64,000 nt of DNA from Arthrobacter citreus (GCF_038405225.1 NZ_CP151657.1:1736001-1800000), one strand, 5' to 3'. Positions 15,817-24,897 are shown, counted from the stretch's first letter. The notes: generated from the letters alone by a model not told the origin. Translations and numbers: made by a program.

Positions 15817-17463
15817 GTGTCCTTACAGGTTCAGCCCACCGTCAGCGCCACCACCAGTCCGGCCGGCAAAGCGACTGCGGCAATTGCCCGCGAGTCCTCC
15901 CGACGCCGCACCTTTGCGGTGATCTCGCACCCCGACGCCGGTAAGTCCACATTGACGGAGGCGCTGGCCCTGCACGCCCGGGTTATCGGCACGGCAGGCG
16001 CCACCAACGGCAAGGAAAACCGCCGCGAGACGGTCTCCGACTGGATGCAGATGGAAAAGGACCGCGGTATCTCCATCAGCTCCACGGCACTGCAGTTCGC
16101 GTACCGGGACACGGTCATCAACCTGCTCGACACCCCGGGCCACGCCGACTTCTCCGAGGACACGTACCGCGTCCTCGCCGCCGTCGACTGCGCCGTGATG
16201 CTCGTGGACGCAGCCAAGGGCCTGGAAACACAGACCATGAAGCTCTTCGAGGTTTGCCGCGCCCGCAACCTCCCCATCATCACCGTGATCAACAAGTGGG
16301 ACCGTCCGGGCCTGGACCCGCTGGCCTTGATGGACGAAATCACCGAACGCACCGGTCTGACCCCCATGCCGCTGACCTGGGCCGTGGGCATCGCCGGAGA
16401 CTTCCGCGGCGTCTGGGACCTGAAGAAGGACGAATACGTAAAGTTCGAACGGCAGAACTCCGGCGCCTCGCTGGCCAAGGAGGACCACTTCACTCCGGAG
16501 GAAGCCCTGGCCGCCGAAGGCGAAGTGTGGGAAGACTCCCTGGGTGAAGCCGACCTGGTCATTGACGGCCGCGAATTCGACCGTGACGCGTTCCTCAACG
16601 CCAAGGCCACCCCCATCCTGTTCTCCTCCGCCGCGCTGAACTTCGGCGTGAAGCAGATCCTGGACGCCCTGGTGGACCTGGCGCCGTCGGCCGGCCCGCG
16701 CGAAGACAAGGAAGGCGAGCTGCGTCCCGTGGATGCACCGTTCTCCGGCTTCGTTTTCAAGGTCCAGGCCGGCATGAACAAGGCGCACCGTGACCATGTT
16801 GCCTTCATCCGGGTCTGTTCCGGCGTCTTTGAGCGCGGCATGGTGGTCACCCACTCGAACACCGGCAAAACCTTTGCCACCAAATATGCACAGCACCTCT
16901 TTGGCCGCGAACGCGAGGTCATCGACCAGGCATGGCCCGGCGACGTCGTCGGACTGGTGAACGCCTCCGCGCTCCGCGTGGGCGACAGCCTCTATGTGGA
17001 GGCGCCGGTGGAATTCCCGCCGATTCCGTTCTTCAGCCCGGAACATTTCCGGGTGGCCCGCTCCAAGGACCCCAGCCGCTACAAGCAGTTCCGCCGCGGC
17101 ATTGACCAGCTCGAGCACGAGGGCATCATCCAGGTGCTGCGTTCTGACCGGCGCGGTGACCAGGCGCCGGTGCTGGCCGCCGTCGGACCCATGCAGTTCG
17201 AAGTGGTCGAGGACCGCATGACGCAGGACTTTAACGCGCCCATGCGTTACGAGCAGCTGTCCTACTCGCTGGCAAGGCTTACCACGCCTGACGCCGCCGA
17301 GGTCCTGGCCAACGTGCACGGCGCAGAGGTTCTGCAGCGCACCGACGGCGCCTATCTGGCTCTGTTCAACGATGTTTGGGCCCTCAAGCGTGTGGAGAAA
17401 AACCACCCTGAGGTGTCGTTGACGGTTATCGGCACGGAGTCCCCCAACAGCCGCGGCTACTAA
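15817..17463 (+). CDS. prfC: Peptide chain release factor 3
   Basis: 548-residue GTPase that recycles release factors RF1/RF2 from the ribosome after termination. The G1 motif SHPDAGKST is at residues ~36-44, G3 DTPGHADF near residue 105 and G4 NKWD near residue 159. C-terminal domains II and III are present, and the length is close to the usual ~530. The GTG at 15817 is chosen because the protein then begins VSLQVQPTVSATTSP just before the conserved core; the frame is open far upstream but that part has shadow character. A TAGAAT box at 15731-15736 may be its promoter, giving a ~74-base leader. Confidence 0.93.
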   Translation: MSLQVQPTVSATTSPAGKATAAIARESSRRRTFAVISHPDAGKSTLTEALALHARVIGTAGATNGKENRRETVSDWMQMEKDRGISISSTALQFAYRDTVINLLDTPGHADFSEDTYRVLAAVDCAVMLVDAAKGLETQTMKLFEVCRARNLPIITVINKWDRPGLDPLALMDEITERTGLTPMPLTWAVGIAGDFRGVWDLKKDEYVKFERQNSGASLAKEDHFTPEEALAAEGEVWEDSLGEADLVIDGREFDRDAFLNAKATPILFSSAALNFGVKQILDALVDLAPSAGPREDKEGELRPVDAPFSGFVFKVQAGMNKAHRDHVAFIRVCSGVFERGMVVTHSNTGKTFATKYAQHLFGREREVIDQAWPGDVVGLVNASALRVGDSLYVEAPVEFPPIPFFSPEHFRVARSKDPSRYKQFRRGIDQLEHEGIIQVLRSDRRGDQAPVLAAVGPMQFEVVEDRMTQDFNAPMRYEQLSYSLARLTTPDAAEVLANVHGAEVLQRTDGAYLALFNDVWALKRVEKNHPEVSLTVIGTESPNSRGY

Positions 17464-17537
17464 GCAGCTGACTTCCCGGGCGGCCGGGCGGCAGGTATTA
17501 CGGGAACCCCCGCGCCGGGAACCCTTGTGCCCCGGGA

Positions 17538-17558
17538 CTATTAGTGTTCTATTACTAG
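17538..17558 (+). promoter_or_regulatory. Palindromic operator/promoter of the PadR gene
   Basis: CTATTAGT-GTTCT-ATTACTAG is an imperfect inverted repeat (6 of 8 arm positions) ending two bases before the ATG at 17560. No Shine-Dalgarno sequence is visible, so the transcript probably has a very short leader or none. PadR regulators often bind such sites in their own promoter. Confidence 0.45.
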
Positions 17559-17559
17559 C

Positions 17560-17910
17560 ATGTCCCGAATACAGGCCCAGCAGGATGCGCAGATGGTCCG
17601 CGCGGTCCTGCCCCTGCTGACCTTGACCCTGATTGCCGGGGAGGAATCCTACGGCTACCAGCTCACCGAACGGCTGACCGCCCTCGGACTGGACGTCACC
17701 ACGGGTCTGGTTTACCCGCTGCTCAGCAGGCTTGAACGGGACGGCCTGGTCAGCAGCCGCATGGTGCAATCCACCAATGGGCCGCCCCGGAAATACTTCG
17801 CCCTCACGACGGCGGGTATGGCCGCGCGGGAAGCGGCACAGGAGCAGTGGCACGCCGTGTCCACCGCTGTCCGGGACGCCACCGAGAAGGAGCACCCGAA
17901 AAATGACTGA
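17560..17910 (+). CDS. PadR family transcriptional regulator
   Basis: 116-residue regulator with the PadR winged helix: LPLLTLTLIAGEESYGYQLT near residues 15-34, GLVYPLLSRLERDGLV as the recognition helix and wing near residues 50-65, and the family motif PPRKYFALTTAGMAARE near residues 77-93. The C-terminal helix should serve dimerisation. The stop lies inside the next gene (8-base overlap at 17903-17910), so the regulator is co-expressed with a membrane protein, a very common PadR arrangement. Confidence 0.9.
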   Translation: MSRIQAQQDAQMVRAVLPLLTLTLIAGEESYGYQLTERLTALGLDVTTGLVYPLLSRLERDGLVSSRMVQSTNGPPRKYFALTTAGMAAREAAQEQWHAVSTAVRDATEKEHPKND

Positions 17911-18442
17911 CGGCAGCCTGCGAACCGCAGCCACACCCAAACGCTCTTTCCGCGACCGGATGCGCACGGACTGGTACCTCACCCGTCTGGACTGGCATCT
18001 TGAGGGGCTGGTAACGGGCAGGGAACGCAAGGCAACCCTCCGCGAACTTCGACAGGCTCTGGCGGGCGACCCCCGGGACACCACCGCGGCTCTCGCCGAT
18101 CTCGGGGCGCCCAGGACACTGGCCAGGCAGTATGCGCATGAGAGCCCACTTCGCCCGCTGTGGTCAGTGGGCGCCGCGGTGGCCGCGCTGACACTCTTCG
18201 GTTACTGGGTGGCCTTCCTGCTGTTCACCCTTGGAATGCTGGCCGCCGTCGACTCGAACGCACCGGCGGAGGCTCACGCGACTTTCCTCTTCGTTGACGT
18301 TGAGGCCTTCTCGTTCCCCGATGCGGTTGGCATCGGATGGACCAGCAGCTGGAACTGGCTCATCGTGCCCGGCGCGATTGTTGTGGTCAGCTTTCTGCTG
18401 GGCGCACGCGCCTGGCGGGTGGCCAGGCAACCGTCTCATTAG
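17903..18442 (+). CDS. Membrane protein paired with PadR regulator (HAAS-like)
   Basis: 179-residue protein. An N-terminal cytoplasmic part (residues ~20-85) carries a four-helix arrangement with YLTRLDWHLEGL and LRELRQALAGDPRDTTAALADLG, resembling the HAAS signalling domain found next to PadR regulators. Two or three transmembrane segments follow (about residues 92-120 and 150-170). The start ATG overlaps the PadR gene. Its stop TAG shares TTAG with the stop of the opposing gene. Likely role: sensing or signalling for the PadR regulator; inferred from context. Confidence 0.75.
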   Translation: MTDGSLRTAATPKRSFRDRMRTDWYLTRLDWHLEGLVTGRERKATLRELRQALAGDPRDTTAALADLGAPRTLARQYAHESPLRPLWSVGAAVAALTLFGYWVAFLLFTLGMLAAVDSNAPAEAHATFLFVDVEAFSFPDAVGIGWTSSWNWLIVPGAIVVVSFLLGARAWRVARQPSH

Positions 18443-18708
18443 CGCCCGCGTTCCGAACCCCGCGGCGCCCTCGGTTTCCCGGCAGTGAACCAGAGAATCG
18501 AACCAAGAAACGGGGCCACGACGACGATCAGGAACCAGACCACTTTCACGGTCGGCGTGGGATGGGAGCTTTTGGCGATGCTGACCAGCGCACCGATCAC
18601 CAGGACCGCGTAGAGCGCCAGTAATACTGAAAATATCCAGCCCACCGGTCCATGCGAGACCACATTGACGGATTGTGCGGAAATATCGGCTCCGGTAAAG
18701 ATCAGCAA
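18439..18708 (-). CDS. PLDc_N domain small membrane protein
   Basis: 89-residue protein with two transmembrane helices (about residues 22-44 and 54-74). The VVWFLIVVVAPFLGSILWF segment matches the N-terminal domain of cardiolipin synthase-type phospholipase D proteins, here as a free-standing small protein. The start is TTG at 18708 with GGAG five bases ahead. The C-terminus is basic. The role is unknown. It converges on the HAAS-like gene with overlapping stop codons. Confidence 0.75.
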   Translation of the reverse strand: MLIFTGADISAQSVNVVSHGPVGWIFSVLLALYAVLVIGALVSIAKSSHPTPTVKVVWFLIVVVAPFLGSILWFTAGKPRAPRGSERGR

Positions 18709-18875
18709 TTTGACTCCAGCTCCTGTGGATATGGGCTTTCGGTGATGATTCCTTGACGGGTTTCGCCCACTGTACCCGTATCCTCTGCCCTGTCAGGCGG
18801 AAAAGGGGGCTTATCCACAGGGGCGAAAATATGGCACGCACACCCGCCTGGCGGTCCACCGAGAGTGCCACCAGC

Positions 18876-18887
18876 TAGGCTGGCGCC
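18876..18887 (+). promoter_or_regulatory. -10 box of a leaderless promoter (SdpI-like gene)
   Basis: TAGGCT (18876-18881) and six bases (GGCGCC) precede the ATG at 18888. No Shine-Dalgarno sequence is present. Confidence 0.5.
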
Positions 18888-19250
18888 ATGGGGATTAGTG
18901 GAATTGTATTAATTGCGGCTGGAATGGCCATTTCGTGGGCGGCGGAGGCAACGGCCCGGGGGAAGCTCGGAATGAACTCCCTCATCGGCATCCGGGTGGG
19001 GTACGTGCAGCACTCCCCGGAAGCATGGCTTGCCGGACACCAGGCCGCACGCTGGCCAACTCATGCAGCTGCAGGGATCTTTGCTGTCTGCGGCATTCTG
19101 GTCCTAGCGCTGAGTCCCTCCGACGAGACTGCGGGCGGACTCATTATCGGAGGCTCTCTGGCCGGTCTGGCGGCAATTACTGTTGCGGCGGTCAAGGCAA
19201 ACCGGGCCGCAAAGCTCGCAGTTGTTTCCGGTGCACGGCGTACCGCCTAA
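18888..19250 (+). CDS. SdpI family membrane protein
   Basis: 120-residue membrane protein with three hydrophobic segments (about residues 4-20, 58-78, 85-105). The family signature is clear: NSLIGIRVGYVQHSPEAWLAGHQAA at residues ~29-53, with the Asn-Ser-Leu-Ile-Gly-Ile-Arg core and the conserved Trp and His. In Bacillus, SdpI gives immunity to a killing peptide and acts in signalling, but the actinobacterial short forms are uncharacterised. It stands alone and seems leaderless. Confidence 0.82.
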   Translation: MGISGIVLIAAGMAISWAAEATARGKLGMNSLIGIRVGYVQHSPEAWLAGHQAARWPTHAAAGIFAVCGILVLALSPSDETAGGLIIGGSLAGLAAITVAAVKANRAAKLAVVSGARRTA

Positions 19251-19292
19251 CTCCCGGGGTCTTCACCTTCCGGGGCTCCGGGCATAAATCCC

Positions 19293-19784
19293 GTGCATCA
19301 CCTGGTTGCTCCAACAACCCGCCTGCATGCTGCCTGGACGGAAGCCCATGGGGAATGGGGCCCCGGCAGCCACGAAGACGGGTTCGGGCTGCTGGAAACG
19401 GATGCCGTCGATTCACTTTCCGGATTCGAGGCCTGGCTGGACCGGCTCGCCGCCGAATCCGATCAGTGCACCTATCGGTGGATCACCGGGGGCAACCACG
19501 TGCTTGGAGGCATAGCACTGCGCCACGAAACCCATCCCGCAGTGGAGCTCGCCGGACACATTGGCTTTGGGATTCGGCCGTCGGCACGGCAGCGCGGAAT
19601 AGGGACATGGGCCCTGGGCCGGATGCTCACCATCGCCCGGGCACGGGGAATGGAGAATGTTGTCCTCATGTGCGCCGCCCACAATCTTGGCTCGACACGA
19701 ACAATCGAGCGGCAGGGCGGCGTTTTAGCCACCCGGACCGGGAGCGGAAGCGCCGCCGTCTTGAAGTATCACGTGCGGCTGTAA
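19293..19784 (+). CDS. GNAT family N-acetyltransferase
   Basis: 163-residue acetyltransferase. The acetyl-CoA binding loop is RPSARQRGIGTWALGRML near residues 92-109. The strand GHIGFGI precedes it, and the ENVVLMCAAHNLGSTRTIER part matches the usual C-terminal Asn/Ser region. It starts with GTG at 19293. The closest general type is the YesJ/AaT group that acetylates small amines, but the substrate cannot be told. It is a single gene between the SdpI-like gene and the DUF6421 cluster. Confidence 0.85.
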   Translation: MHHLVAPTTRLHAAWTEAHGEWGPGSHEDGFGLLETDAVDSLSGFEAWLDRLAAESDQCTYRWITGGNHVLGGIALRHETHPAVELAGHIGFGIRPSARQRGIGTWALGRMLTIARARGMENVVLMCAAHNLGSTRTIERQGGVLATRTGSGSAAVLKYHVRL

Positions 19785-19867
19785 GTTATGGTCCAACGGA
19801 TGACGGCCCGGACTGAGCATAAGAGGTACTAACGAGTTGCCCAATTTAAAGTAAGCGTTAGTTTTTT

Positions 19868-21334
19868 GTGAGTATGCTCGACCCAACACATCGTCAGCCG
19901 CTCCCTGCAGATTCGGAGCGGCGTCTCCGGAAGGCCGCCGCTATGTCTCTTCACGCGTTCCCCTCGCTCCCCCGTCCTCGCTTTGATGACGTGGCTTCGG
20001 ACGGTAGCCCGGTGGATTCCGGGGCCTGGCGTGCCTTGAAACAGGCGGCCACTGACCTGCAGCAGCTGCAGAACAAGAACGGCTCGGTTGATGCCGAGAA
20101 CCGCACCGCTGCGGAGGATCTGGTGGGCACACTCACCGCCACCGTCACCGCCCTGGCGCCGGCCTTCCCGCACGACGCCGAATACCTCCGCCTGGTGGTT
20201 CAAGACCTGGAGCGCTGGGCAGCCGACGGGTTGGGCGAACCCGACTTCCTGGATTCCCTGCTCGCGTTTTCCCCGCAGCTGGACCGCACGGACGGCCTGC
20301 GGCATCTGGTGCTGTTCCCCATGTACACGCAGAACGGTTCCACAAACCGCTACGTGGAAGCGGTCCTGATCGAGGTCATCTGGCCCGAGTTCATCGGCGA
20401 ACTCGAAGCCGGCGAGTACTCCAACAAGCTCTTCGTGCCCATCCGCTTCCTGGACTTCACCCCCGGCTACGACACCAACTCCGCGGTGCTGTTCCCCGAG
20501 TCCGTGGCCGTGCGCGAAACCCCCACCTTCACCTGGGGCGCCATCTTTGCGGACCGCGAAGCCGCACGCTTCCGCCGCGTGCTCCGCGCCGCCGCCGAGA
20601 TCACCTCGCTGCAGCTGCCCGAGGATGCCGCAGCACTGCTCGATGACCAGCACCTCACCGAGGAAACCTTCGTCATGTGGGACCTCATCCATGACCGCAC
20701 GCACATGCGCGGAGACCTGCCCTTCGATCCGTTCATGATCAAGCAGCGCATGCCGTACTTCCTCTACTCCCTGGAGGAACTGCGCTGCGACCTCACCGCC
20801 TTCCGGGAAGCCGTAAAGATCGAAAAAGACGAGGATGCTTCCCCGGAAGCGCGCAAACATGCCACGCTGGTCCAGTACGCGGTGATCTTTGACCGGATCT
20901 TCCGGTTCGCCATTACGGGCAGCCGGGTGCGCAACTATGACGGCCTCGGCGGCCAGCTGCTGTTCGCGTGGATGCACCAGAACCACGTCCTGCACTGGAC
21001 CGACGGCAAACTCAGCATCGACTGGGAGGACGTGGCCGACGTCGTCGTGCGCCTGGGAGCGAACATCGAAGACCTGTACTGGCGCTCCATTGACCGGCCG
21101 AAGACCGCCCACTGGTTCGCCGCCTACGACCTGGTCTCGGCGACGCTGACGCCCAACCCGGCATCGGTGTGGGCCAAGGGACCCGACGCGCTGCCGCTCG
21201 ACGGTCCGCCGCGCGGGCTCACGGACCAGGTGCTGGACGACGAATTCCCGCTGTCCATGTTCTACGAAGCGTTGTCCAAGAAAATGAACACTGTCATCGA
21301 GTCCACCTCGGGCATCACAGGGAGTTCACAGTAA
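19868..21334 (+). CDS. DUF6421 family protein, possible metal-binding enzyme
   Basis: 488-residue soluble protein of a family known from Streptomyces and Micrococcaceae with no known function. The best conserved-looking part is near residues 275-320: WDLIHDRTHMRGDLPFD, then PYFLYSLEELRCDLTAF. The HDxxH pair and the downstream EExRCD acidic motif could form a metal site, like HExxH enzymes; this is inference. There is no signal peptide. The GTG start at 19868 is used; an ATG at 19874 is possible. The stop codon directly abuts the start of the next SDR gene, so the two are coupled. Confidence 0.78.
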   Translation: MSMLDPTHRQPLPADSERRLRKAAAMSLHAFPSLPRPRFDDVASDGSPVDSGAWRALKQAATDLQQLQNKNGSVDAENRTAAEDLVGTLTATVTALAPAFPHDAEYLRLVVQDLERWAADGLGEPDFLDSLLAFSPQLDRTDGLRHLVLFPMYTQNGSTNRYVEAVLIEVIWPEFIGELEAGEYSNKLFVPIRFLDFTPGYDTNSAVLFPESVAVRETPTFTWGAIFADREAARFRRVLRAAAEITSLQLPEDAAALLDDQHLTEETFVMWDLIHDRTHMRGDLPFDPFMIKQRMPYFLYSLEELRCDLTAFREAVKIEKDEDASPEARKHATLVQYAVIFDRIFRFAITGSRVRNYDGLGGQLLFAWMHQNHVLHWTDGKLSIDWEDVADVVVRLGANIEDLYWRSIDRPKTAHWFAAYDLVSATLTPNPASVWAKGPDALPLDGPPRGLTDQVLDDEFPLSMFYEALSKKMNTVIESTSGITGSSQ

Positions 21335-22105
21335 ATGCGCACTGAGCCGGCCGCAGGATCATCCGAAACGCCCTCCGTCCGTGGGCGGACCGTCCTCGTG
21401 GCCGGTGCGGCCTCCGCCTCCGGCACCGCAGTGTGCCGGGCGCTGGAGGCGGCCGGTGCGAAGGTGGTGGCGGTGGGCCGCGATGCGGCCCGGTTGGAAA
21501 CCACCCTCGCTGACCTGCTCGACGCGGACCTGCGCACCTGCGACCTGTCCAATCCCGGAGACGTGGATGCCCTGTCGCAGGACCTGCAGGAAACCTACGG
21601 CGGAATTGACGGCCTGATCCACCTGGTGGGCGGCTGGCGCGGCGGCGGCGGAATCACCGGCCAGACGGACGATGACTGGGACTTCCTGGAAACCAACATC
21701 CTGCGCACCCTGCGCAACGTCAGCCGCAGCTTCTACGACCAGCTGGCAGCGTCCGACGACGGCCGGCTGGCGATCGTCTCCTCCACCGCCGTGGATTCAC
21801 CCACGGCCGGCGGCGCCGGCTACGCGGCGGCCAAGGCCGCCGCCGAGGCCTGGATGCAGGCCATCGCGCAGGGCTTCCGCCGGGCCCAGTCCGGCGCGAA
21901 GCAGGACCCTGGACCCCAGCGGTCGGCCGCCGTCATCCTCGTGGTCAAGGCATTGGTGGATGACTCGATGCGGCAGGCCGAGCCGGAGCGCAATTTCAGC
22001 ACCTACACCGATGTGCGGGACCTGGCCGGCGCCGTCGTCGGGCTTTTTGCGGAGGATGCGGCCTCGCTGAACGGCAAACGCATTTCGCTGGTTCCCGGAG
22101 CCTAG
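21335..22105 (+). CDS. SDR family oxidoreductase in the DUF6421 cluster
   Basis: 256-residue short-chain dehydrogenase. The cofactor loop reads VAGAASASGTAVCRAL near residues 23-38, a variant of TGxxxGxG with Ala in place of the second Gly. The motif LVGGWRGGGGI takes the NNAG region. The active-site SSTAVDSPTAGGAGYAAAKAA near residues 148-168 keeps Ser, Tyr and Lys. It follows DUF6421 with no spacer. Its partner and substrate are unknown. The changed cofactor loop may mean weak or altered NAD(P) binding. Confidence 0.85.
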   Translation: MRTEPAAGSSETPSVRGRTVLVAGAASASGTAVCRALEAAGAKVVAVGRDAARLETTLADLLDADLRTCDLSNPGDVDALSQDLQETYGGIDGLIHLVGGWRGGGGITGQTDDDWDFLETNILRTLRNVSRSFYDQLAASDDGRLAIVSSTAVDSPTAGGAGYAAAKAAAEAWMQAIAQGFRRAQSGAKQDPGPQRSAAVILVVKALVDDSMRQAEPERNFSTYTDVRDLAGAVVGLFAEDAASLNGKRISLVPGA

Positions 22106-22192
22106 GCCCGACTCCTTCGCCGGCCGGGAGCCGGACGACCTCACCGGCACTGCCGGTGAAAACTGATCGAACCGTAAGAGATACTGGACACT

Positions 22193-23302
22193 GTGACCAA
22201 CATTTCCCCCCTGCATGACATATCCATCCGAGCGTTTGCCTCCGATAACTATTCCGGTGTGCATCCGGAAATCCTGGACGCCCTGACTGCCGCCAACCAG
22301 GGCCACCAGGTGGCCTACGGCGAGGACGTTTACACCGCCAAGCTGCGCGAGGTGCTCGCCGGACACTTCGGTCAGCAGATGCGCGCCTTCCCGGTGTTCA
22401 ACGGCACCGGCGCCAACGTGACCGCCCTGCAGTCGCTGCTGCCGCGCTGGGGTGCCGTCATCTGCGCCTCCACAGCACACATCAATGTGGACGAAAACGG
22501 CGCACCGGAGCGGATCGGCGGCATGAAGCTGCTGCAGATCCCCACTCCAAACGGCAAGCTCACACCCGAACTGATCGACCAGGAGGCCTGGGGCTGGGGC
22601 GATGAGCACCGCGCGCAGCCGCTGGCCGTGTCCATCACGCAGTCCACCGAGCTGGGCACCCTCTACACGGTGGAGGAAATCACCGCCATCGCCGAGCACT
22701 GCCACAAACACGGCATGACCCTGCACATGGACGGCGCCCGGCTGGGCAACGCCGCCGCGGCCCTGGGCGTGGGTCTGGGCGCGATGACGTCCGAGGCCGG
22801 CGTCGACATCCTGTCCCTGGGTGGAACCAAGAACGGCATGATGTACGGCGAGTGCATCGTCTCGCTGAACCCCGAGGCGTCCCCCGGCCTGGATTACCTG
22901 CGCAAGATGAACATGCAGCTGGCCTCGAAGATGCGGTTTATCTCCGCCCAGTTCGTCACCCTGTACGGGGATGACCTGTGGCTGCGGTCGGCGTCGCACG
23001 CCAATGCCATGGCCCAGCGGCTGCGCGCTGCGGTGGAGAAGATCGACGGCGTCGAGCTGACCCAGGCCACCGAGTCCAATGCCGTGTTCGCCAAGCTGCC
23101 GGCCGGTGTGGCTGACCGGTTGCGGTCCTCGTTCAGGTTCTACGACTGGGACCAGGCCACCGGCGAGGTGCGCTGGATGTGCACCTTCGACACCTCCGAG
23201 TCCGACGTCGATGCCTTCGCCGAGGCGATCGCCCGTGAGGTTGCCGCCGGTCCGCAGGCTCCCGCGGCTCCGCAGGATCCGGAAGCGCCGCCGATCAGCT
23301 AG
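22193..23302 (+). CDS. Threonine aldolase/beta-eliminating lyase family protein (PLP)
   Basis: 369-residue PLP enzyme of the low-specificity threonine aldolase fold. The N-terminal SDNYSGVHPEI motif (residue ~17), HMDGARLGNAAAALG with the PLP-binding Asp (~182), and SLGGTKNGMMYGE with the Schiff-base Lys near residue 214 are all visible. It probably splits L-threonine, L-allo-threonine or a related beta-hydroxy amino acid to glycine and an aldehyde. It starts with GTG, 87 bases after the SDR gene, and may share that operon. The C-terminus is Pro/Ala-rich. Confidence 0.9.
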   Translation: MTNISPLHDISIRAFASDNYSGVHPEILDALTAANQGHQVAYGEDVYTAKLREVLAGHFGQQMRAFPVFNGTGANVTALQSLLPRWGAVICASTAHINVDENGAPERIGGMKLLQIPTPNGKLTPELIDQEAWGWGDEHRAQPLAVSITQSTELGTLYTVEEITAIAEHCHKHGMTLHMDGARLGNAAAALGVGLGAMTSEAGVDILSLGGTKNGMMYGECIVSLNPEASPGLDYLRKMNMQLASKMRFISAQFVTLYGDDLWLRSASHANAMAQRLRAAVEKIDGVELTQATESNAVFAKLPAGVADRLRSSFRFYDWDQATGEVRWMCTFDTSESDVDAFAEAIAREVAAGPQAPAAPQDPEAPPIS

Positions 23303-23325
23303 TTTCTCTGGTGTACCTGGCGGCT

Positions 23326-23350
23326 CCGGACTCTCCATGGGAGGGTCCGG
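23326..23350. terminator. Hairpin downstream of the aldolase gene
   Basis: Arms CCGGACTCTCC and GGAGGGTCCGG pair over 11 bases (one G-T pair) around a three-base loop. It starts 24 bases after the stop codon. The second arm, GGAGGGTCCGG, is also the outer arm of the structured repeat at 54394. Confidence 0.6.
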
Positions 23351-23556
23351 GGCCGGCGACGTTTGGGGGGCAGATTGAGGGGTGCATTGTGCACATGCCG
23401 GGAAGCCCGGACATTGTTCAAACACAATCCTGATCAAAGGCCGATCCCCGCGGGACTGGTGAGTTTGTGATCATCGACCCTACGACTTCCCTGGAGCACG
23501 TCTCACTGGCAAACCGACCGCAGCCTTGGTGCCTCGATCTGGCAGGAGCAAAGGGG

Positions 23557-24498
23557 CTAACGCACTAGCTCCTTTAGTCGGTCTTGGAGCTCAGCGACCG
23601 TGTAGCGCGTGCCGTCGACGTAGAACGGTCTTCCGGGCTCCGCCTCGTAGCCGGGCCCCGAGCCGATGCCGATGTCAAAGTCACGATTCAAGTTCGGAAG
23701 GAATATGCGGTCCGCCCCGTCAGCCTCGTCCTGCGAATCGATGTCAAGCTTGACCGTGGACTCCTCATCTCCTGCAAGCACCTTTGCTTCAACTGAGCCC
23801 AAGAAGTCGCCCTCCGTTTGAATGGTGAGTTGAAATTGCGCCGATTCGCTTGCCGCCAAGTCATAGACCACAGGAGATCCGCCATCGAAGACCTGTCCCT
23901 GACCCTTAATCTGCTCAACGTCGCTCCAAACGGCAACAGATCTGTTATCTGGCCTTAGGAGACCAGCCTGAGAGAGCACAGCACCTCCGATGGGAATCAT
24001 GCACCGAACAGCAACGAGAGGAGTCCTCGGGCTCTTCACCTCACCATTGGTTCTGAAGTCACGAACCGTGATGCCACCAGAGTCGGCTATGTTTCGCATG
24101 CTTACGAATAAGGTCGTGACGAACGGCATCCCGTGCTGCCTCAACCACTGATGCTGTTCCTCGCTGCAGCTTTTCACGTTGGGCACGTCAGGGTCATCAA
24201 CCAAGTTCGTGGGGAACTTGTCAAAGGGCGCGTCGACGGGAATCGCATAATCGCCCCGCGTAACTGCAACGTTACCGGCGCTAATCGTTAGAGTGTCTGC
24301 GCTACCTGACCTAGTGGATACGGTTTGACCGAGTTGAATCAGTCCGCCAGCCAGCCCCACGAGAACCCCCAAGCCCGCCACGACTGGCCACCCCTTACGA
24401 AGCCAGTGAAGCCAGCGCTTTTGAGTGGCAACACTTGTCGAACCGCCATGGCGACTTGGACGTGCACTAACGCCTTCCGGTGCTTCTTCTGGGTTCAT
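23557..24498 (-). CDS. Hypothetical membrane-anchored protein
   Basis: About 313 residues; family not recognised. A ~35-residue basic cytoplasmic N-terminus, one transmembrane helix (near residues 38-60, with PVVAGLGVLVGLAGGLIQLG) and a large acidic outer domain are visible. Two Cys (KSCSEEQ and VRCMIPI) may pair. The codon and amino-acid use looks less GC-biased than the neighbours, suggesting transfer. Start: ATG at 24498 gives MNPEEAPEG; a TTG at 24507 closer to AGGAG is an alternative. It is preceded by a gene-poor stretch and flanked by core genes. Confidence 0.7.
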   Translation of the reverse strand: MNPEEAPEGVSARPSRHGGSTSVATQKRWLHWLRKGWPVVAGLGVLVGLAGGLIQLGQTVSTRSGSADTLTISAGNVAVTRGDYAIPVDAPFDKFPTNLVDDPDVPNVKSCSEEQHQWLRQHGMPFVTTLFVSMRNIADSGGITVRDFRTNGEVKSPRTPLVAVRCMIPIGGAVLSQAGLLRPDNRSVAVWSDVEQIKGQGQVFDGGSPVVYDLAASESAQFQLTIQTEGDFLGSVEAKVLAGDEESTVKLDIDSQDEADGADRIFLPNLNRDFDIGIGSGPGYEAEPGRPFYVDGTRYTVAELQDRLKELVR

Positions 24499-24529
24499 GG
24501 CGACCAATTACTCCTAAGATCGACGCTGA

Positions 24530-24745
24530 TTGCCCAATTTTTCCCGCCGGGCTAACTGCTACGCAACTCCCTTGCTCTCCTCAAACCTCCAGGCTTCGCC
24601 CTCGGTCTGGATCCATTTCCCGACGGAACAGGTTTATGGAAATACGGAGGGAGCTGAGCCGCGGCTCATCACAACCGAGGGCTATCACTCGAAAACAAGT
24701 GAGTTCGAAGACAACTATGTTGTTTATGCAAAGCTCGTCTCATAG
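24530..24745 (+). pseudogene. Possible C-terminal remnant of a lost gene
   Basis: The frame ending at 24745 encodes a tail with protein-like composition (WIHFPTEQVYGNTEGAEPR, then YHSKTSEFEDNYVVYAKLVS) and less GC-rich codons than the surroundings. There is no good start or ribosome site. It may be the end of a decayed gene in the same small accessory patch as the gene at 23557. The family is not known and this may be chance. Confidence 0.3.
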
Positions 24746-24897
24746 GTAGATGCCATGCGGCAGAGTTGAGGACACCCAACGGCCACTCCCCTGTCGTGCG
24801 GCCGCACCTTCCCGACGGACGCAACCCCTCCTAGGCTGGACAGGTAACGAATGGGATACGTCGGCGAGCCTGAACCTCCGCCCAGAGCCGGCACCCG

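Noticed and set aside
15823-18084. 753-residue open frame on the minus strand
   Set aside because: Antisense to prfC and the PadR gene; no recognisable domain.
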